From: CAZGEA01 sp964524515
Lineage (GTDB): Bacteria > Patescibacteriota > Microgenomatia > UBA8517
Direction: 5' to 3'
Assembly (NCBI GenBank): GCA_964524515.1
Contig: CAZGEA010000003.1
Span: forward strand, 62,001-126,000
DNA: 64,000 bases
The notes under the pieces: model-generated
What the model was told of the DNA's origin: nothing
Seen by the model: the letters and a program-made list of their open reading frames with translations, nothing else
The model's database searches: none
Program-made: the position numbers and the translations under genes
Shown: positions 42,485-51,250 of the stretch, one piece after another
Layout of the letters: each line of letters begins with the position of its first letter
Numbering within the stretch: the stretch's first letter is position 1

Positions 42485-44386
42485 CTAACTAACTACTTCC
42501 CCTTCTTCCACTTTTTCCTTTGTTGTACTGTCATCCTTTTTCTCTTCACCTACTGGTTCAGAAGTAGCTCCATCTGTTGGTTGCCCACCTTGATTTGCAT
42601 ACATTGCCTGTCCAATTTCAGAGAGGGTTTCAGACAAATCTTTTAACTTTGCATCAATCTCTTCCTTATTTTCAGATGATTGCACATCTTTTAAAGCTTT
42701 AATCTTTTCTTCAACTTTAGTTTTAATCTCAGTTGGCACTTTATCTCCTCCATCTTTAAGTGCTTTCTCAGCAGTAGTAACCATTGCATCAGCTTGATTT
42801 TTAGTCTGAATCAATTCTGCTTTCTTTTGATCTTCATCTTTATGTTTTTCAGCCTCTTCTTGCATTCGCTTTACTTCATCATCAGTCAATCCAACTGCCC
42901 CAGAAATAGTAATATGCTGTGTTTTACCACTGGCTTTGTCTTTTGCTGTAACTTTCAAAATTCCAGATGCATCAATATCAAAAGTAACTTCAACTTGTGG
43001 CACTCCTCGTGGAGCTGGTGGAATTCCATCCAGTACAAATCGTCCTAATGATTTATTGTCATTTGATAGGGGACGCTCACCCTGGGTAATATGAATTTCA
43101 ACTTGAGTTTGATTATCTGCTGCAGTTGAAAATGTTTCAGTTTTTGAAGCTGGAATTGTTGTATTTCGAGTTATCATAGGGGTTGCAACTCCACCCAATG
43201 TCTCAATTCCCATAGTCAAAGGAGTTACATCAAGTAGTAATATATCTTTAACCTCTCCACCCAATACTCCTCCTTGAATTGCAGCTCCAATTGCCACAAC
43301 TTCATCAGGATTAACTGATTTATTAGGTTCTTTTCCAAAAAATGCCTTAACAGCCTCAATAACTTTTGGCATCCTAGTCATTCCTCCAACCATAACAACC
43401 TCATCGATATCGGATGCGTTTAATTTTGAATCTTTAAGCGCAGCTTCAACTGGTTTCATTGTCTTGTTGATTAGTTCATCAACCAATCCTTCTAATTTCG
43501 CTCGAGTTAATTTCATAGTCAAATGAAGTGGAGCTCCATTATTTTGAGTAATATAAGGCTGATTAATTTCAGCTTCAGTGGATGCTGACAATTCAATCTT
43601 TGCTTTCTCAGCCGCATCACGAACTCTCTGCAGTGCTTGTTTGTCAGCTCTCAAATCAACACCATTATCTTTTTTAAATTCATCACAAATATAATTAACG
43701 ATTACTTCATCAAAATCATCTCCTCCCAAATGAGTATCTCCATTTGTTGCTTTTACTTCAAAAACTCCCTCACCTAATTCCAAAATTGAAATATCAAAAG
43801 TTCCACCACCTAGATCATAAACTGCAATCTTATGGGCATTTTTCTTATCCAGGCCGTATGCCAGTGCTGCGGCAGTTGGTTCATTGATAATACGCTCCAC
43901 TTTAAGTCCTGCAATTTCTCCAGCCTGCTTTGTAGCTTGCCTTTGCGAGTCATCAAAATAAGCAGGAACTGTAATTACAGCTTGAGTAACTTCCGATCCC
44001 AAATAAGCCTCAGCATCTTTTTTAAGTTTCATAAGTACTCGTGCTCCAATTTCCTGTGGGGTATATGTTTTATCTTCAATCTTAATTGCAGCCATTCCAT
44101 TTTTACCTGGTGCTATTTCAAATGGAACCATTTTGGCAGTTCTTTTTACTTCATCATCATCAAATCTACGGCCCATTAATCGTTTTGCAGAATATGAAGT
44201 ATTTTTAGGATTCAAAATCATTTGCCTCTTTGCCACATCTCCGACTAAATTTTTCAATGGCTCCACAACAGAAGGCGTAATATTTCGCCCCGTGTCAGCA
44301 GCTGCAATTACTTTAGGCTGTCCGCCCTCCATAACAGCTACAACTGAATTTGTTGTTCCTAAATCAATTCCGATTATTTTTCCCAT
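42485..44386 (-). CDS. dnaK: Chaperone DnaK (Hsp70)
   Basis: The 633-residue Hsp70 has the IIGIDLGTTNSVVAVMEGG opening, the AVITVPAYFDDSQRQATK segment, NEPTAAALAYGLDK, AVYDLGGGTFDISI and the substrate domain with VTPLTMGIETLGG. The C-terminal lid ends in an acidic tail (KEKVEEGEVVS). It is the third gene of the hrcA-grpE-dnaK operon. No Shine-Dalgarno was seen before the ATG. Confidence 0.98.
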   Translation of the reverse strand: MGKIIGIDLGTTNSVVAVMEGGQPKVIAAADTGRNITPSVVEPLKNLVGDVAKRQMILNPKNTSYSAKRLMGRRFDDDEVKRTAKMVPFEIAPGKNGMAAIKIEDKTYTPQEIGARVLMKLKKDAEAYLGSEVTQAVITVPAYFDDSQRQATKQAGEIAGLKVERIINEPTAAALAYGLDKKNAHKIAVYDLGGGTFDISILELGEGVFEVKATNGDTHLGGDDFDEVIVNYICDEFKKDNGVDLRADKQALQRVRDAAEKAKIELSASTEAEINQPYITQNNGAPLHLTMKLTRAKLEGLVDELINKTMKPVEAALKDSKLNASDIDEVVMVGGMTRMPKVIEAVKAFFGKEPNKSVNPDEVVAIGAAIQGGVLGGEVKDILLLDVTPLTMGIETLGGVATPMITRNTTIPASKTETFSTAADNQTQVEIHITQGERPLSNDNKSLGRFVLDGIPPAPRGVPQVEVTFDIDASGILKVTAKDKASGKTQHITISGAVGLTDDEVKRMQEEAEKHKDEDQKKAELIQTKNQADAMVTTAEKALKDGGDKVPTEIKTKVEEKIKALKDVQSSENKEEIDAKLKDLSETLSEIGQAMYANQGGQPTDGATSEPVGEEKKDDSTTKEKVEEGEVVS

Positions 44387-44400
44387 ATATTTTTTAATTA

Positions 44401-44886
44401 TTACTTATTTCTAAAAACTTTAACTTTCGCATGTCTTACTACTTTTTCATTTCTAAATCTCCACCCAGACAAAACTGTACTTTCGACTTTTCCATCCATA
44501 TTTTCGTTCTCAGTATCAATTGTGTCAACTACCTCCATCAAATCATTATTATAATCTTCTCCCATTTTAGGATTAATTTCTTCAAGCCCTTCTTCTTTTA
44601 ACAAACTTCTAAATTCCCCAGTTACAATTGCCAAACCTTGATCATTCAAATGCTTCTGCGCTTCATTAATCGCATCATAAATTGGCAATAATCTATTAAC
44701 AATTTTAGTTGATGCAAACATTACCCACATTTGCTTCTCTTCATCAGTTCTCTTTCTTAAATTATCATAATCAGCCAATGCACGGGCCAATTGATCTTTC
44801 AAAACAGAAACCATATCCAAAGCTGGTTCTAAATTTTCATTATCAACTTTTTGCTCTTCAATAGGCTCTTTTATTTTTTTGCTCAT
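44401..44886 (-). CDS. grpE: Nucleotide exchange factor GrpE
   Basis: The 161-residue protein has an acidic N-terminus, a long helix (VLKDQLARALADYDNLRKRT), the four-helix region (VNRLLPIYDAINEA) and a beta-wing end with GWRFRNEKVVRHAKVKV, typical of GrpE. It releases ADP from DnaK. It overlaps hrcA by 4 nt. Confidence 0.94.
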   Translation of the reverse strand: MSKKIKEPIEEQKVDNENLEPALDMVSVLKDQLARALADYDNLRKRTDEEKQMWVMFASTKIVNRLLPIYDAINEAQKHLNDQGLAIVTGEFRSLLKEEGLEEINPKMGEDYNNDLMEVVDTIDTENENMDGKVESTVLSGWRFRNEKVVRHAKVKVFRNK

Positions 44887-45623
44887 ATCAAAAGTTCTTC
44901 CAAAAGTGCTCTAAAATATCTCATTGTTGGAATACAAACAGCATATTCTTGTCTAAAAGGCCCAATAATAGCCAATGCTCCTTGTTTTCCCTGTGCACTA
45001 AATCTAGTTCCAACAACTCCAATTTTATCAAAATTAGGATAACCCAATTCTTCACCAAACAATATTTCAATAGGTGATAGTCCTGTAAATCTTTCAAATA
45101 ATAAATTATGAACTCGAGCAGATTCATCAAAATATGAAAATACTGATTGAGCTACTAATCTATCAAAAAATTCAGGATTGTCAAAAACATATCCATGTCC
45201 TGATCTCCACAAATCTCCATCTTCAGTGGCAGCAACAGCCAAACTATGTGTTTTATCAGCCAAGACTTGTGTTGTTTGCTGCATCAATCTATCAAAATCA
45301 TTTTTATAATCCCACACATTTTCTTTTGTTTTAACTTCATCCACAACTGACATTTGTTTCTCTTCCATTAATTGAGTTATGTAAAATTTCATCGCCATTG
45401 GTGTTGGAACTCGTCCAGCTGATGTATGTGGTTGTTTAAGATATCCCGTTTTAGTCAAATTCGCCATTTCATTACGAAGTGTGGCAGGCGATACTCCTAA
45501 ATTATATTTTTTCTCAAGTTGAAGTGAACCAACAGGCTCTGCTGTTTCCACATATTCGGAAATTATTGCTTTCAAAAGACTGGATTGCCTGTTGTTTAAT
45601 TGTGAATTAATTTGTTGATCCAT
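44883..45623 (-). CDS. hrcA: Heat-shock repressor HrcA, short form
   Basis: The N-terminal winged helix is well conserved (NNRQSSLLKAIISEYVETAE, VSPATLRNEMANLTKTGYL, PHTSAGRVPT). The rest is a shortened GAF-like domain; the protein is 246 residues against about 340 usually, so part of the dimerisation insert is missing. It binds CIRCE, and a CIRCE element is found directly upstream, showing that the autoregulatory loop survives in this reduced form. Confidence 0.94.
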   Translation of the reverse strand: MDQQINSQLNNRQSSLLKAIISEYVETAEPVGSLQLEKKYNLGVSPATLRNEMANLTKTGYLKQPHTSAGRVPTPMAMKFYITQLMEEKQMSVVDEVKTKENVWDYKNDFDRLMQQTTQVLADKTHSLAVAATEDGDLWRSGHGYVFDNPEFFDRLVAQSVFSYFDESARVHNLLFERFTGLSPIEILFGEELGYPNFDKIGVVGTRFSAQGKQGALAIIGPFRQEYAVCIPTMRYFRALLEELLI

Positions 45624-45624
45624 C

Positions 45625-45651
45625 TTGGCACTAGATTACTACGAGTGCTAA
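45625..45651 (-). promoter_or_regulatory. CIRCE operator of the hrcA-grpE-dnaK operon
   Basis: On the minus strand TTAGCACTC-N9-TAGTGCCAA matches the CIRCE consensus (TTAGCACTC-N9-GAGTGCTAA) with a perfect left arm and two changes in the right arm. Only 1 nt separates it from the hrcA ATG, so bound HrcA would cover the -10 box, the start site and the edge of the coding region. Confidence 0.9.
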
Positions 45652-45661
45652 CAGTTGTCAA
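45633..45661 (-). promoter_or_regulatory. hrcA promoter
   Basis: On the minus strand TTGACA (45656-45661), a 17-nt spacer and TAATCT (45633-45638); the -10 box lies inside CIRCE and ends 9 nt before the ATG, so the leader would be only about 2-3 nt. Confidence 0.7.
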
Positions 45662-45683
45662 TATACTTTTTTAATAAAATTTA

Positions 45684-47396
45684 CTAAATATCATCACTAG
45701 GCTGACTAATTGGTTCCTGTGTTTTGATCTTAATTAATATTGATTCAAATCTACCCCTCAGTGATCTAACAATATCAAACAGCTCTTTTGTTCTAAAAAT
45801 ATAACTCAATAAAAGATAAATAGAAATTCCAACTAAAACCACAAAAAAGCTCAAAATTATCAAATTAAAAGTGTAACGTGTATCCAACACAAATGTCTGA
45901 AATGGCAAATTCTGTAAAGTTTGTGATCCACCAATAAACGAAAGTCGTTTTACCCAAACAGATCTATCAAAAAACTTAATCATAAAAAACATAAACGACC
46001 CAGATACAAAACTAGCAACAATTGGTTTCCAAAGGCTTTTAAAATCCAAAACAGAAATTTTAATTTTTAATTTTCTGAACAAATAAATATACAAAAATAT
46101 AAGCTGAATTATTATTCCAAGTGAAAAAGAAAATGCAACAAATGAAATTGGCATATGAAATTTCAAAACAAAAATCAAATCCAAAACTATTGTAATGACA
46201 TCAGCAATAATTGAAATTGTCACAGGAGTTTTAGTGTCATGTAGTGCATAAAAACCTCTATTAAATAAAGTAATTAAAGCCTGAAATGGAATACTAATTG
46301 CAAATGCAGTCAAAACCCACCCAGTCTCAATTGTCGCTGCCCAATCATAATTTGATGTACCAAGAGTTAATCTAATTAATGGAATTCTCAAAATTACAAA
46401 TATAGTAACAATTGGCAAAATTAAAAATAAAATTTGATTAAAAACTGTCAAAATTATTCTTTTAAAATCATGAGGTCTATCTTCTAATCTAGTCAAAATT
46501 GGCATAGCAGCTTTTGCAAGTGAAGTTCCAAACAAAGAGACTGGATAAATACTCAATGCATTTGCAAATATTAAATAAGTATAAGATGCCTTAGAAATCA
46601 AACTCGCAAGCGAAAGTTGCACTGTCTCCAATACTTGAGCCATTCCAAGATCCAATAATCGAGGCGCTGTCAATTTTCCAATTGCCACTACATCAGAATT
46701 AATCTGAGGTTTAAATCTAAATCTAAATCCTAATTTATAAGCAAGTGGAAATTGAATTCCAAAATGCAAAAATGCTCCAATAATCATTCCAATAGCAGGG
46801 GAATAAATTCCAAAATAAGGATAAAAAATTGATGTACCCAATATTATTCCAATATTATAAAAAACTGGAGCCAAAGATGGTATAAAAAATCTCTGCAATG
46901 ATTCCAAAGTTCCAGACAAAACATAACTTACAATAAACAATCCTTGCGACAAAAATAAAAGCCTAGCAATCGATGCAACTAAAACTATATCTTCACTGCT
47001 ATAACCAGGCAATATAAGTCCATAAAAACTTTCAGAAAACATGAAAAAAATCAAAGATATAATCAAAAATCCAATGAGTCCAATAGTCACAATACTTGAT
47101 GCAGTCCTCCAAGCCTCATTGTGATCACGTCTCAAAATTCTAGTAAAAACAGGTATAAAAGCTGACGAAAAAGCACCAAATGCAAGCGTTCCAAACACAA
47201 AATCGGGTAATCGAAATGCAGCAAACACCAAAGAAAGCTCACTTGGAGAGAAAAACCCAGACCATACTCTATTTCGTACTAAACCCAAAAGACTTGAAAC
47301 CAAAAGCATCGCCATAATCGTAATTGAAGCTGATAAAATACTTGTCTGCTTTGAATCAAATATTTTTTTACTGTGTGCAAATAATTTATTAACCAT
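45684..47396 (-). CDS. murJ: Lipid II flippase MurJ (MviN)
   Basis: The 570-residue MOP-superfamily protein has about 14 membrane helices, an N-terminal ASITIMAMLLVSSLLGLVRN segment typical of MurJ, and the LTAPRLLDLGMAQ and FNRGFYALHDTKTPV motifs. MurJ flips lipid II across the membrane for peptidoglycan synthesis. It is divergent from rpsT across a 76-nt region. Confidence 0.93.
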   Translation of the reverse strand: MVNKLFAHSKKIFDSKQTSILSASITIMAMLLVSSLLGLVRNRVWSGFFSPSELSLVFAAFRLPDFVFGTLAFGAFSSAFIPVFTRILRRDHNEAWRTASSIVTIGLIGFLIISLIFFMFSESFYGLILPGYSSEDIVLVASIARLLFLSQGLFIVSYVLSGTLESLQRFFIPSLAPVFYNIGIILGTSIFYPYFGIYSPAIGMIIGAFLHFGIQFPLAYKLGFRFRFKPQINSDVVAIGKLTAPRLLDLGMAQVLETVQLSLASLISKASYTYLIFANALSIYPVSLFGTSLAKAAMPILTRLEDRPHDFKRIILTVFNQILFLILPIVTIFVILRIPLIRLTLGTSNYDWAATIETGWVLTAFAISIPFQALITLFNRGFYALHDTKTPVTISIIADVITIVLDLIFVLKFHMPISFVAFSFSLGIIIQLIFLYIYLFRKLKIKISVLDFKSLWKPIVASFVSGSFMFFMIKFFDRSVWVKRLSFIGGSQTLQNLPFQTFVLDTRYTFNLIILSFFVVLVGISIYLLLSYIFRTKELFDIVRSLRGRFESILIKIKTQEPISQPSDDI

Positions 47397-47438
47397 TTTT
47401 TTGGAGTTTCTTGATATTGTACGCCTGATGGATTATAC

Positions 47439-47465
47439 TTGACAGGCTAAGTCAATTTCTATAAT
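47439..47465 (+). promoter_or_regulatory. rpsT promoter (leaderless)
   Basis: TTGACA (47439-47444), a short 15-nt spacer and TATAAT (47460-47465), with the ATG 7 nt later. The -35 is part of an inverted repeat, TTGAC-N7-GTCAA, and on the other strand a TATAAT (47432-47437) faces murJ. Confidence 0.65.
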
Positions 47466-47472
47466 CAAAAAT

Positions 47473-47718
47473 ATGCCAGTAACAAAAACAGCAAAAAGAG
47501 CACTAAGAGGCTCACAAGTTAAACAAAAAATAAACGATACTATACTCAAAAATATTGAGGTAGCATTTCGTCACGCCAAAAAAAATAAAAAGAAAGAAAA
47601 CACAGTCAAAGCAATTTCGCTAATCGATAGAGCAGTCAAAAAAAGCGTTATGCACAAAAACAAAGGTAGTCGTTTAAAATCACGCTTAATTAAATCCCTA
47701 AAAACTCCAAAAAAATAA
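47473..47718 (+). CDS. rpsT: 30S ribosomal protein S20
   Basis: The 81-residue, Lys/Arg-rich three-helix protein fits S20: TAKRALRGSQVKQKINDTIL, AFRHAKKNKKK, then SLIDRAVKKSVMHKNKGSRL near the C-terminus, which is the conserved S20 signature. S20 binds the 5' domain of 16S rRNA. Confidence 0.93.
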   Translation: MPVTKTAKRALRGSQVKQKINDTILKNIEVAFRHAKKNKKKENTVKAISLIDRAVKKSVMHKNKGSRLKSRLIKSLKTPKK

Positions 47719-47778
47719 TTTAACTTTTTTAAATTATTGGTGCATTTCCACTAGTAAGAATGGTATATTAGATTATCT

Positions 47779-48321
47779 ATGTCTGCCACCAAATCACAAA
47801 AGTTAAATCTTTTGCCTCAATCTCAAGGAAGCTCTCAAAAAACTTCTTCAAGAATACTAAACTGGATATTAACTAGTTTCAGAATTATTGTAATAAGCAC
47901 AGAGCTAATCGTAATTGCAGCATTTCTTTCAAGATTCGCTCTAGATGCAAAAGGTAATGATTTATCAGATGAAATAGATGCAAAAAAAGCAGTTATCTTA
48001 GCCTATTCTGAATTTGAAAATGTTTTCAAAACTACACAAAATAAAATATCAATAATCCAAAACGCCTCAGCACAAAACACATTCTCCGATACAGTAGGTG
48101 TAATAGCACAGAACACACCATCGGATATAAAAATTTTAAGCATATCTTGGGAAAGCAAAACTTATACAATTAAAGGTAGAAGTTTTTCAGAATTATCAAT
48201 TGCACAATTAATTTCAAATTTAAATTCTGTTAAAAAATTCAAAAAAGTAAATGTCGTTGACGTAAGTTCAAAACAAACTGATGCTTTTGTTACTTTTGAA
48301 ATAACAGCAGAGGAAAATTAA
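47779..48321 (+). CDS. PilN-like membrane protein
   Basis: The 180-residue protein starts with a cytoplasmic segment containing KLNLLPQS, the PilN-type N-terminal motif, then one membrane helix (about residues 33-53), a coiled-coil part and an alpha/beta domain (DIKILSISWESKTYTIKGRS) like the PilN ferredoxin-like fold. PilN pairs with PilO in the alignment complex of type IV pili. The next gene encodes the PilO-like partner 1 nt away. No pilus motor genes are in the window. Confidence 0.75.
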   Translation: MSATKSQKLNLLPQSQGSSQKTSSRILNWILTSFRIIVISTELIVIAAFLSRFALDAKGNDLSDEIDAKKAVILAYSEFENVFKTTQNKISIIQNASAQNTFSDTVGVIAQNTPSDIKILSISWESKTYTIKGRSFSELSIAQLISNLNSVKKFKKVNVVDVSSKQTDAFVTFEITAEEN

Positions 48322-48322
48322 T

Positions 48323-48988
48323 ATGGAAAGACAATGGAATAACCAATTTGGAAAATACAGATCAGAAGTTGAAAATTTATTTACCTTATATCAGGCAAGG
48401 CCAGATATCCAGGCTTACTTAGAAATCATCTTATCTCTAATTACTGTAATAGTTTTTGGGCTATTTGCAATTCGCCCAACAGCAAATACAATTACAGCCT
48501 TAATCCAAGAAAATAGAGGAAAAGAAGAAACACTAAATATTTTAAATATAAAAATTAAAAATCTAACACAAGCATCTCAAGTCTTTGAACAAAATAAAGA
48601 CAAAATTCTACTTGTAAACAATGCCGTTCCAGAAACCCAAGATTCAAACAATACAATCAACGTTATACAAAACGCACTAGATAAAAATTTACTTACTCTC
48701 AATACTCAAACACTCGAAAAAATTAATGTAAAAGGTTCCAAAACAACAGTTGCATATGATAAAAATGAAAACGCTGCATTGGTTCCTTTCACTCTTGGGA
48801 TAACTTCAAACTTTACAACACTTAATAACTTTGTAAAATCAATCGAAAACAGCTCACGTCAAATGGTGATTAATTCCGCATCAATTACAACAGAAACAAC
48901 AGAAATTGATAATCCAAACCCTCAGCCAATACTAACAATTACTGCTGGTGCACTTTACTATCAAAATCCAAACGAACCAACAAATTAA
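48323..48988 (+). CDS. PilO-like membrane protein
   Basis: The 221-residue protein has a membrane helix at about residues 34-52, a coiled coil (EETLNILNIKIKNLTQASQV) with the KDKILLVNNAVPET segment typical of PilO, and a C-terminal ferredoxin-like domain (NAALVPFTLGITSNFTTLNN). It starts directly after the PilN-like gene and is followed with no gap by a small membrane protein. Confidence 0.75.
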   Translation: MERQWNNQFGKYRSEVENLFTLYQARPDIQAYLEIILSLITVIVFGLFAIRPTANTITALIQENRGKEETLNILNIKIKNLTQASQVFEQNKDKILLVNNAVPETQDSNNTINVIQNALDKNLLTLNTQTLEKINVKGSKTTVAYDKNENAALVPFTLGITSNFTTLNNFVKSIENSSRQMVINSASITTETTEIDNPNPQPILTITAGALYYQNPNEPTN

Positions 48989-49189
48989 ATGAAGAAAAAA
49001 ACACCATTCGTCGTAAAAATACTATATCTAACCGCAATTACCATAATTGTTTGGATAGGAACTGAAATAGTTACCACACTAATCAAGAAACCAGATCCAG
49101 TTTTGTCCCCTGAAATACTCTCACCTATCAATCCAACTCTTGACTCGCAAGTCTTAAATAAACTACAAATTAGAGAAGAGAATAAATGA
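48989..49189 (+). CDS. Small membrane protein downstream of pilO-like gene
   Basis: The 66-residue protein has a basic start (MKKKTPFVVK), one hydrophobic helix (about residues 10-29) and an exterior tail rich in Pro with DPVLSPEILSPINPTLDSQV. Its position after PilN/PilO is that of PilP, and the short tail could be a reduced PilP-like connector; this is inference only. It overlaps the next gene by 4 nt. Confidence 0.6.
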   Translation: MKKKTPFVVKILYLTAITIIVWIGTEIVTTLIKKPDPVLSPEILSPINPTLDSQVLNKLQIREENK

Positions 49190-50265
49190 ATAAAATAAAA
49201 ATACCAACAATAATCGGCTTACTCATAATTGTATTTGGCATTGGTCTTGCCATATTTGGTCTATCAAGGCAACAAAATACATCATCAAAAGCATCATCTG
49301 AAATATCACCACAAAATGTTCAAATAGTTGCTGCCACTGAAAATTCCCTAACAATAACTTGGACAACAGATAAAAAAGTTGAAGGCTTTGTAAAATGGGG
49401 AGAAACAACCAGTGTTCCAAATTCTGCATTTTCCGATCCTCAAGAAGCACAGACAATCCATACCGTTTCAATTGGTGATCTAAAAGCAAATACTCAATAT
49501 TTTTATACAATAGTCTCAGAGGGTAAAGAATTCAAAGAGGGTTCAAATCCATGGATTGCAAAAACCAGACTTTCAGAAAGTGATTTCACCAATTCCAATG
49601 CCCAAGTTGAATTACCAAACGAACAAAAAGACTCACGCTTTATAGTTGAAGATCCTTCAAAAGTAGTTGGGTCTAAAAAGGTATCTCTAGATAGCATTAA
49701 AGAAGGTGAAGTTGTGACATCAACCAAACCTCAATTCTTTGGCACTGCAGAAAAAGGAACTAAAATTACAGTAAAAGTTGAATCAGAAAACCCTCAAACA
49801 ACAAATCTGACAGTGGGTTCAACAGGTAGTTGGAAATGGTCACCTCCAACATCACTTACAGAAGGAGTTCACAAAATTACAATTTCCTGGACTGACGAGA
49901 ATGGAGTATTGCAAACTTTAACAAAAAATTTCATTGTCCAAGCTGCAGATAACCCTGCTTTTGTCTCAACTCCATCTGCAACTCCAACATTAGCACCAAC
50001 AATTAAGCCAACTGCATCACCATCATTAAAACCATCACCAACTGCCACTGCATCTGCATCAATCAAACCAACTGCCACTGCATCTGCATCCGCTACCATA
50101 AAACCAACCGCTTCACCAAAGCCAACAGCAAAACCAACTGCAACACAATCAGCAAGTCTTCCAGATTCCGGCTCAACTGAAATTACAATCATATTATTTA
50201 TTGCGGGAATTGCATTTTTAGTTAGCTCTGCTGTAGCATGGAATAGTACAAACAAAAATGAATGA
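49186..50265 (+). CDS. Exported FN3/Ig-like protein with LPDSG sorting signal
   Basis: The 359-residue surface protein has an N-terminal helix (about residues 8-26) followed by LSRQQNTSSKASSE, a fibronectin-III-like domain (about 41-127, NSLTITWTTDKKVEGFVKWG), an Ig-like domain (about 165-255, GSWKWSPPTSLTEGVHKITI), a Pro/Thr/Ala/Ser/Lys linker of about 65 residues and a C-terminal LPDSGS plus membrane helix and short tail. The end matches the layout of a sortase substrate, but the tail has few positive charges. It is in the PilN/PilO-like operon. The linker is a likely target for O-glycosylation. Confidence 0.75.
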   Translation: MNKIKIPTIIGLLIIVFGIGLAIFGLSRQQNTSSKASSEISPQNVQIVAATENSLTITWTTDKKVEGFVKWGETTSVPNSAFSDPQEAQTIHTVSIGDLKANTQYFYTIVSEGKEFKEGSNPWIAKTRLSESDFTNSNAQVELPNEQKDSRFIVEDPSKVVGSKKVSLDSIKEGEVVTSTKPQFFGTAEKGTKITVKVESENPQTTNLTVGSTGSWKWSPPTSLTEGVHKITISWTDENGVLQTLTKNFIVQAADNPAFVSTPSATPTLAPTIKPTASPSLKPSPTATASASIKPTATASASATIKPTASPKPTAKPTATQSASLPDSGSTEITIILFIAGIAFLVSSAVAWNSTNKNE

Positions 50266-51244
50266 CGATTCACTAAAAACAGATATTTCAAATCAAACAA
50301 ATACACCAGCTCCAGCCCCAACTGAACTAAATTCCGATGACTCAATAACTCCACAGCAAGTAGAAGCCCCAATTACTCCAACCCAGGAACTAAATGCAGG
50401 ATTACCACCAGTTGATTTCTCAAATGGTCCAAAATTTGGCCAAAAGGGAAAAATACTAACTGCAATGCTTGGAATATTACTTTTAGGTGTTGGTTTAGTC
50501 ACTGCAACAGTTGTAGTACAAAAAAGACAAACTGCACGAAAAGCAGCAGCAACAACCTGGGAATGGACAGGAAACGGCTGTCCAATTGCAACACCTCAAG
50601 TTATATCAACTTGGGATGGAATTGCTATTCTTGAAACACAATTTACTCCCGCAAGCTGGAATTGGAATGATATTTCAGGTGATACAGTTGATTTTTCAGG
50701 AAAAATTCATTTCGGTGGTGATGCACCAGGTGAAGATGATTGGTGGGAAGATGCATCAGGTACTTTCACACGCCCTGCAGGCTGTACCCTCCCAACTCCA
50801 ACTGCTACTGCCACACCTACATCAACTGCTACAGCAACTGGAACAGGTATTTCAACTCCAACGGCTACGGCCACCGCAACATCAACTGCGACAGCTACAG
50901 CTACTGCAACATCCACATCAACAGCTACTCCAACAGGAACAGAATTATTAACAAACCAGTGTTTATTAATTTCAAGTTACGATTCAAATTGGAATCAACT
51001 CACAAATCAAGCACTCTCATCATTAAAACCGGGTGATATAGTTTATTTTACCGTTCACGGATCAACAACTTCTGGAACAATTGATAAAGCAAGATTTGAA
51101 ATAAGCGGTGGAACACCAATTGAAACAACAAACATTAAACCTGCAACAGATGAATATTATGTGCAATACACAATTCCAACAAATATGACATCATTTACCA
51201 TAGAAGCGCAGCTGCATCATGCAACACTTGGAATTTGGTTCTAA
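50258..51244 (+). CDS. Membrane-anchored protein with Thr/Ala-rich stalk
   Basis: The 328-residue protein has an unusual long cytoplasmic N-terminus rich in Pro, Thr and Asp (about residues 1-68), one membrane helix (about 69-88) ending VVVQKRQTARKAAATT, an exterior beta domain with many Trp and acidic residues (GEDDWWEDASGTF), a low-complexity linker of about 50 residues made of PTATA/TSTATA units, and a C-terminal beta domain (LKPGDIVYFTVHGSTTSGTI). No sorting signal is present at its C-terminus. It overlaps the previous gene by 8 nt. No family recognised. Confidence 0.7.
   Translation: MNDDSLKTDISNQTNTPAPAPTELNSDDSITPQQVEAPITPTQELNAGLPPVDFSNGPKFGQKGKILTAMLGILLLGVGLVTATVVVQKRQTARKAAATTWEWTGNGCPIATPQVISTWDGIAILETQFTPASWNWNDISGDTVDFSGKIHFGGDAPGEDDWWEDASGTFTRPAGCTLPTPTATATPTSTATATGTGISTPTATATATSTATATATATSTSTATPTGTELLTNQCLLISSYDSNWNQLTNQALSSLKPGDIVYFTVHGSTTSGTIDKARFEISGGTPIETTNIKPATDEYYVQYTIPTNMTSFTIEAQLHHATLGIWF
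50797..50940 (+). repeat. Low-complexity Thr/Ala/Pro/Ser coding repeat
   Basis: Degenerate 6- to 9-bp units (act-gct/gca-aca-type codons) encode the TATATATS stalk of the 50258 gene. Similar but shorter stretches occur in the genes at 49186 and 51251. Codons vary, so it is not a perfect DNA microsatellite. Such tracts change length readily. Confidence 0.8.
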
Positions 51245-51250
51245 AAATAT

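Noticed and set aside
49869..50372. 167-codon minus-strand frame
   Set aside because: It is antisense to the Thr/Pro/Ala linker; its Val/Ala/Gly-rich repetitive product is explained by the linker codons.
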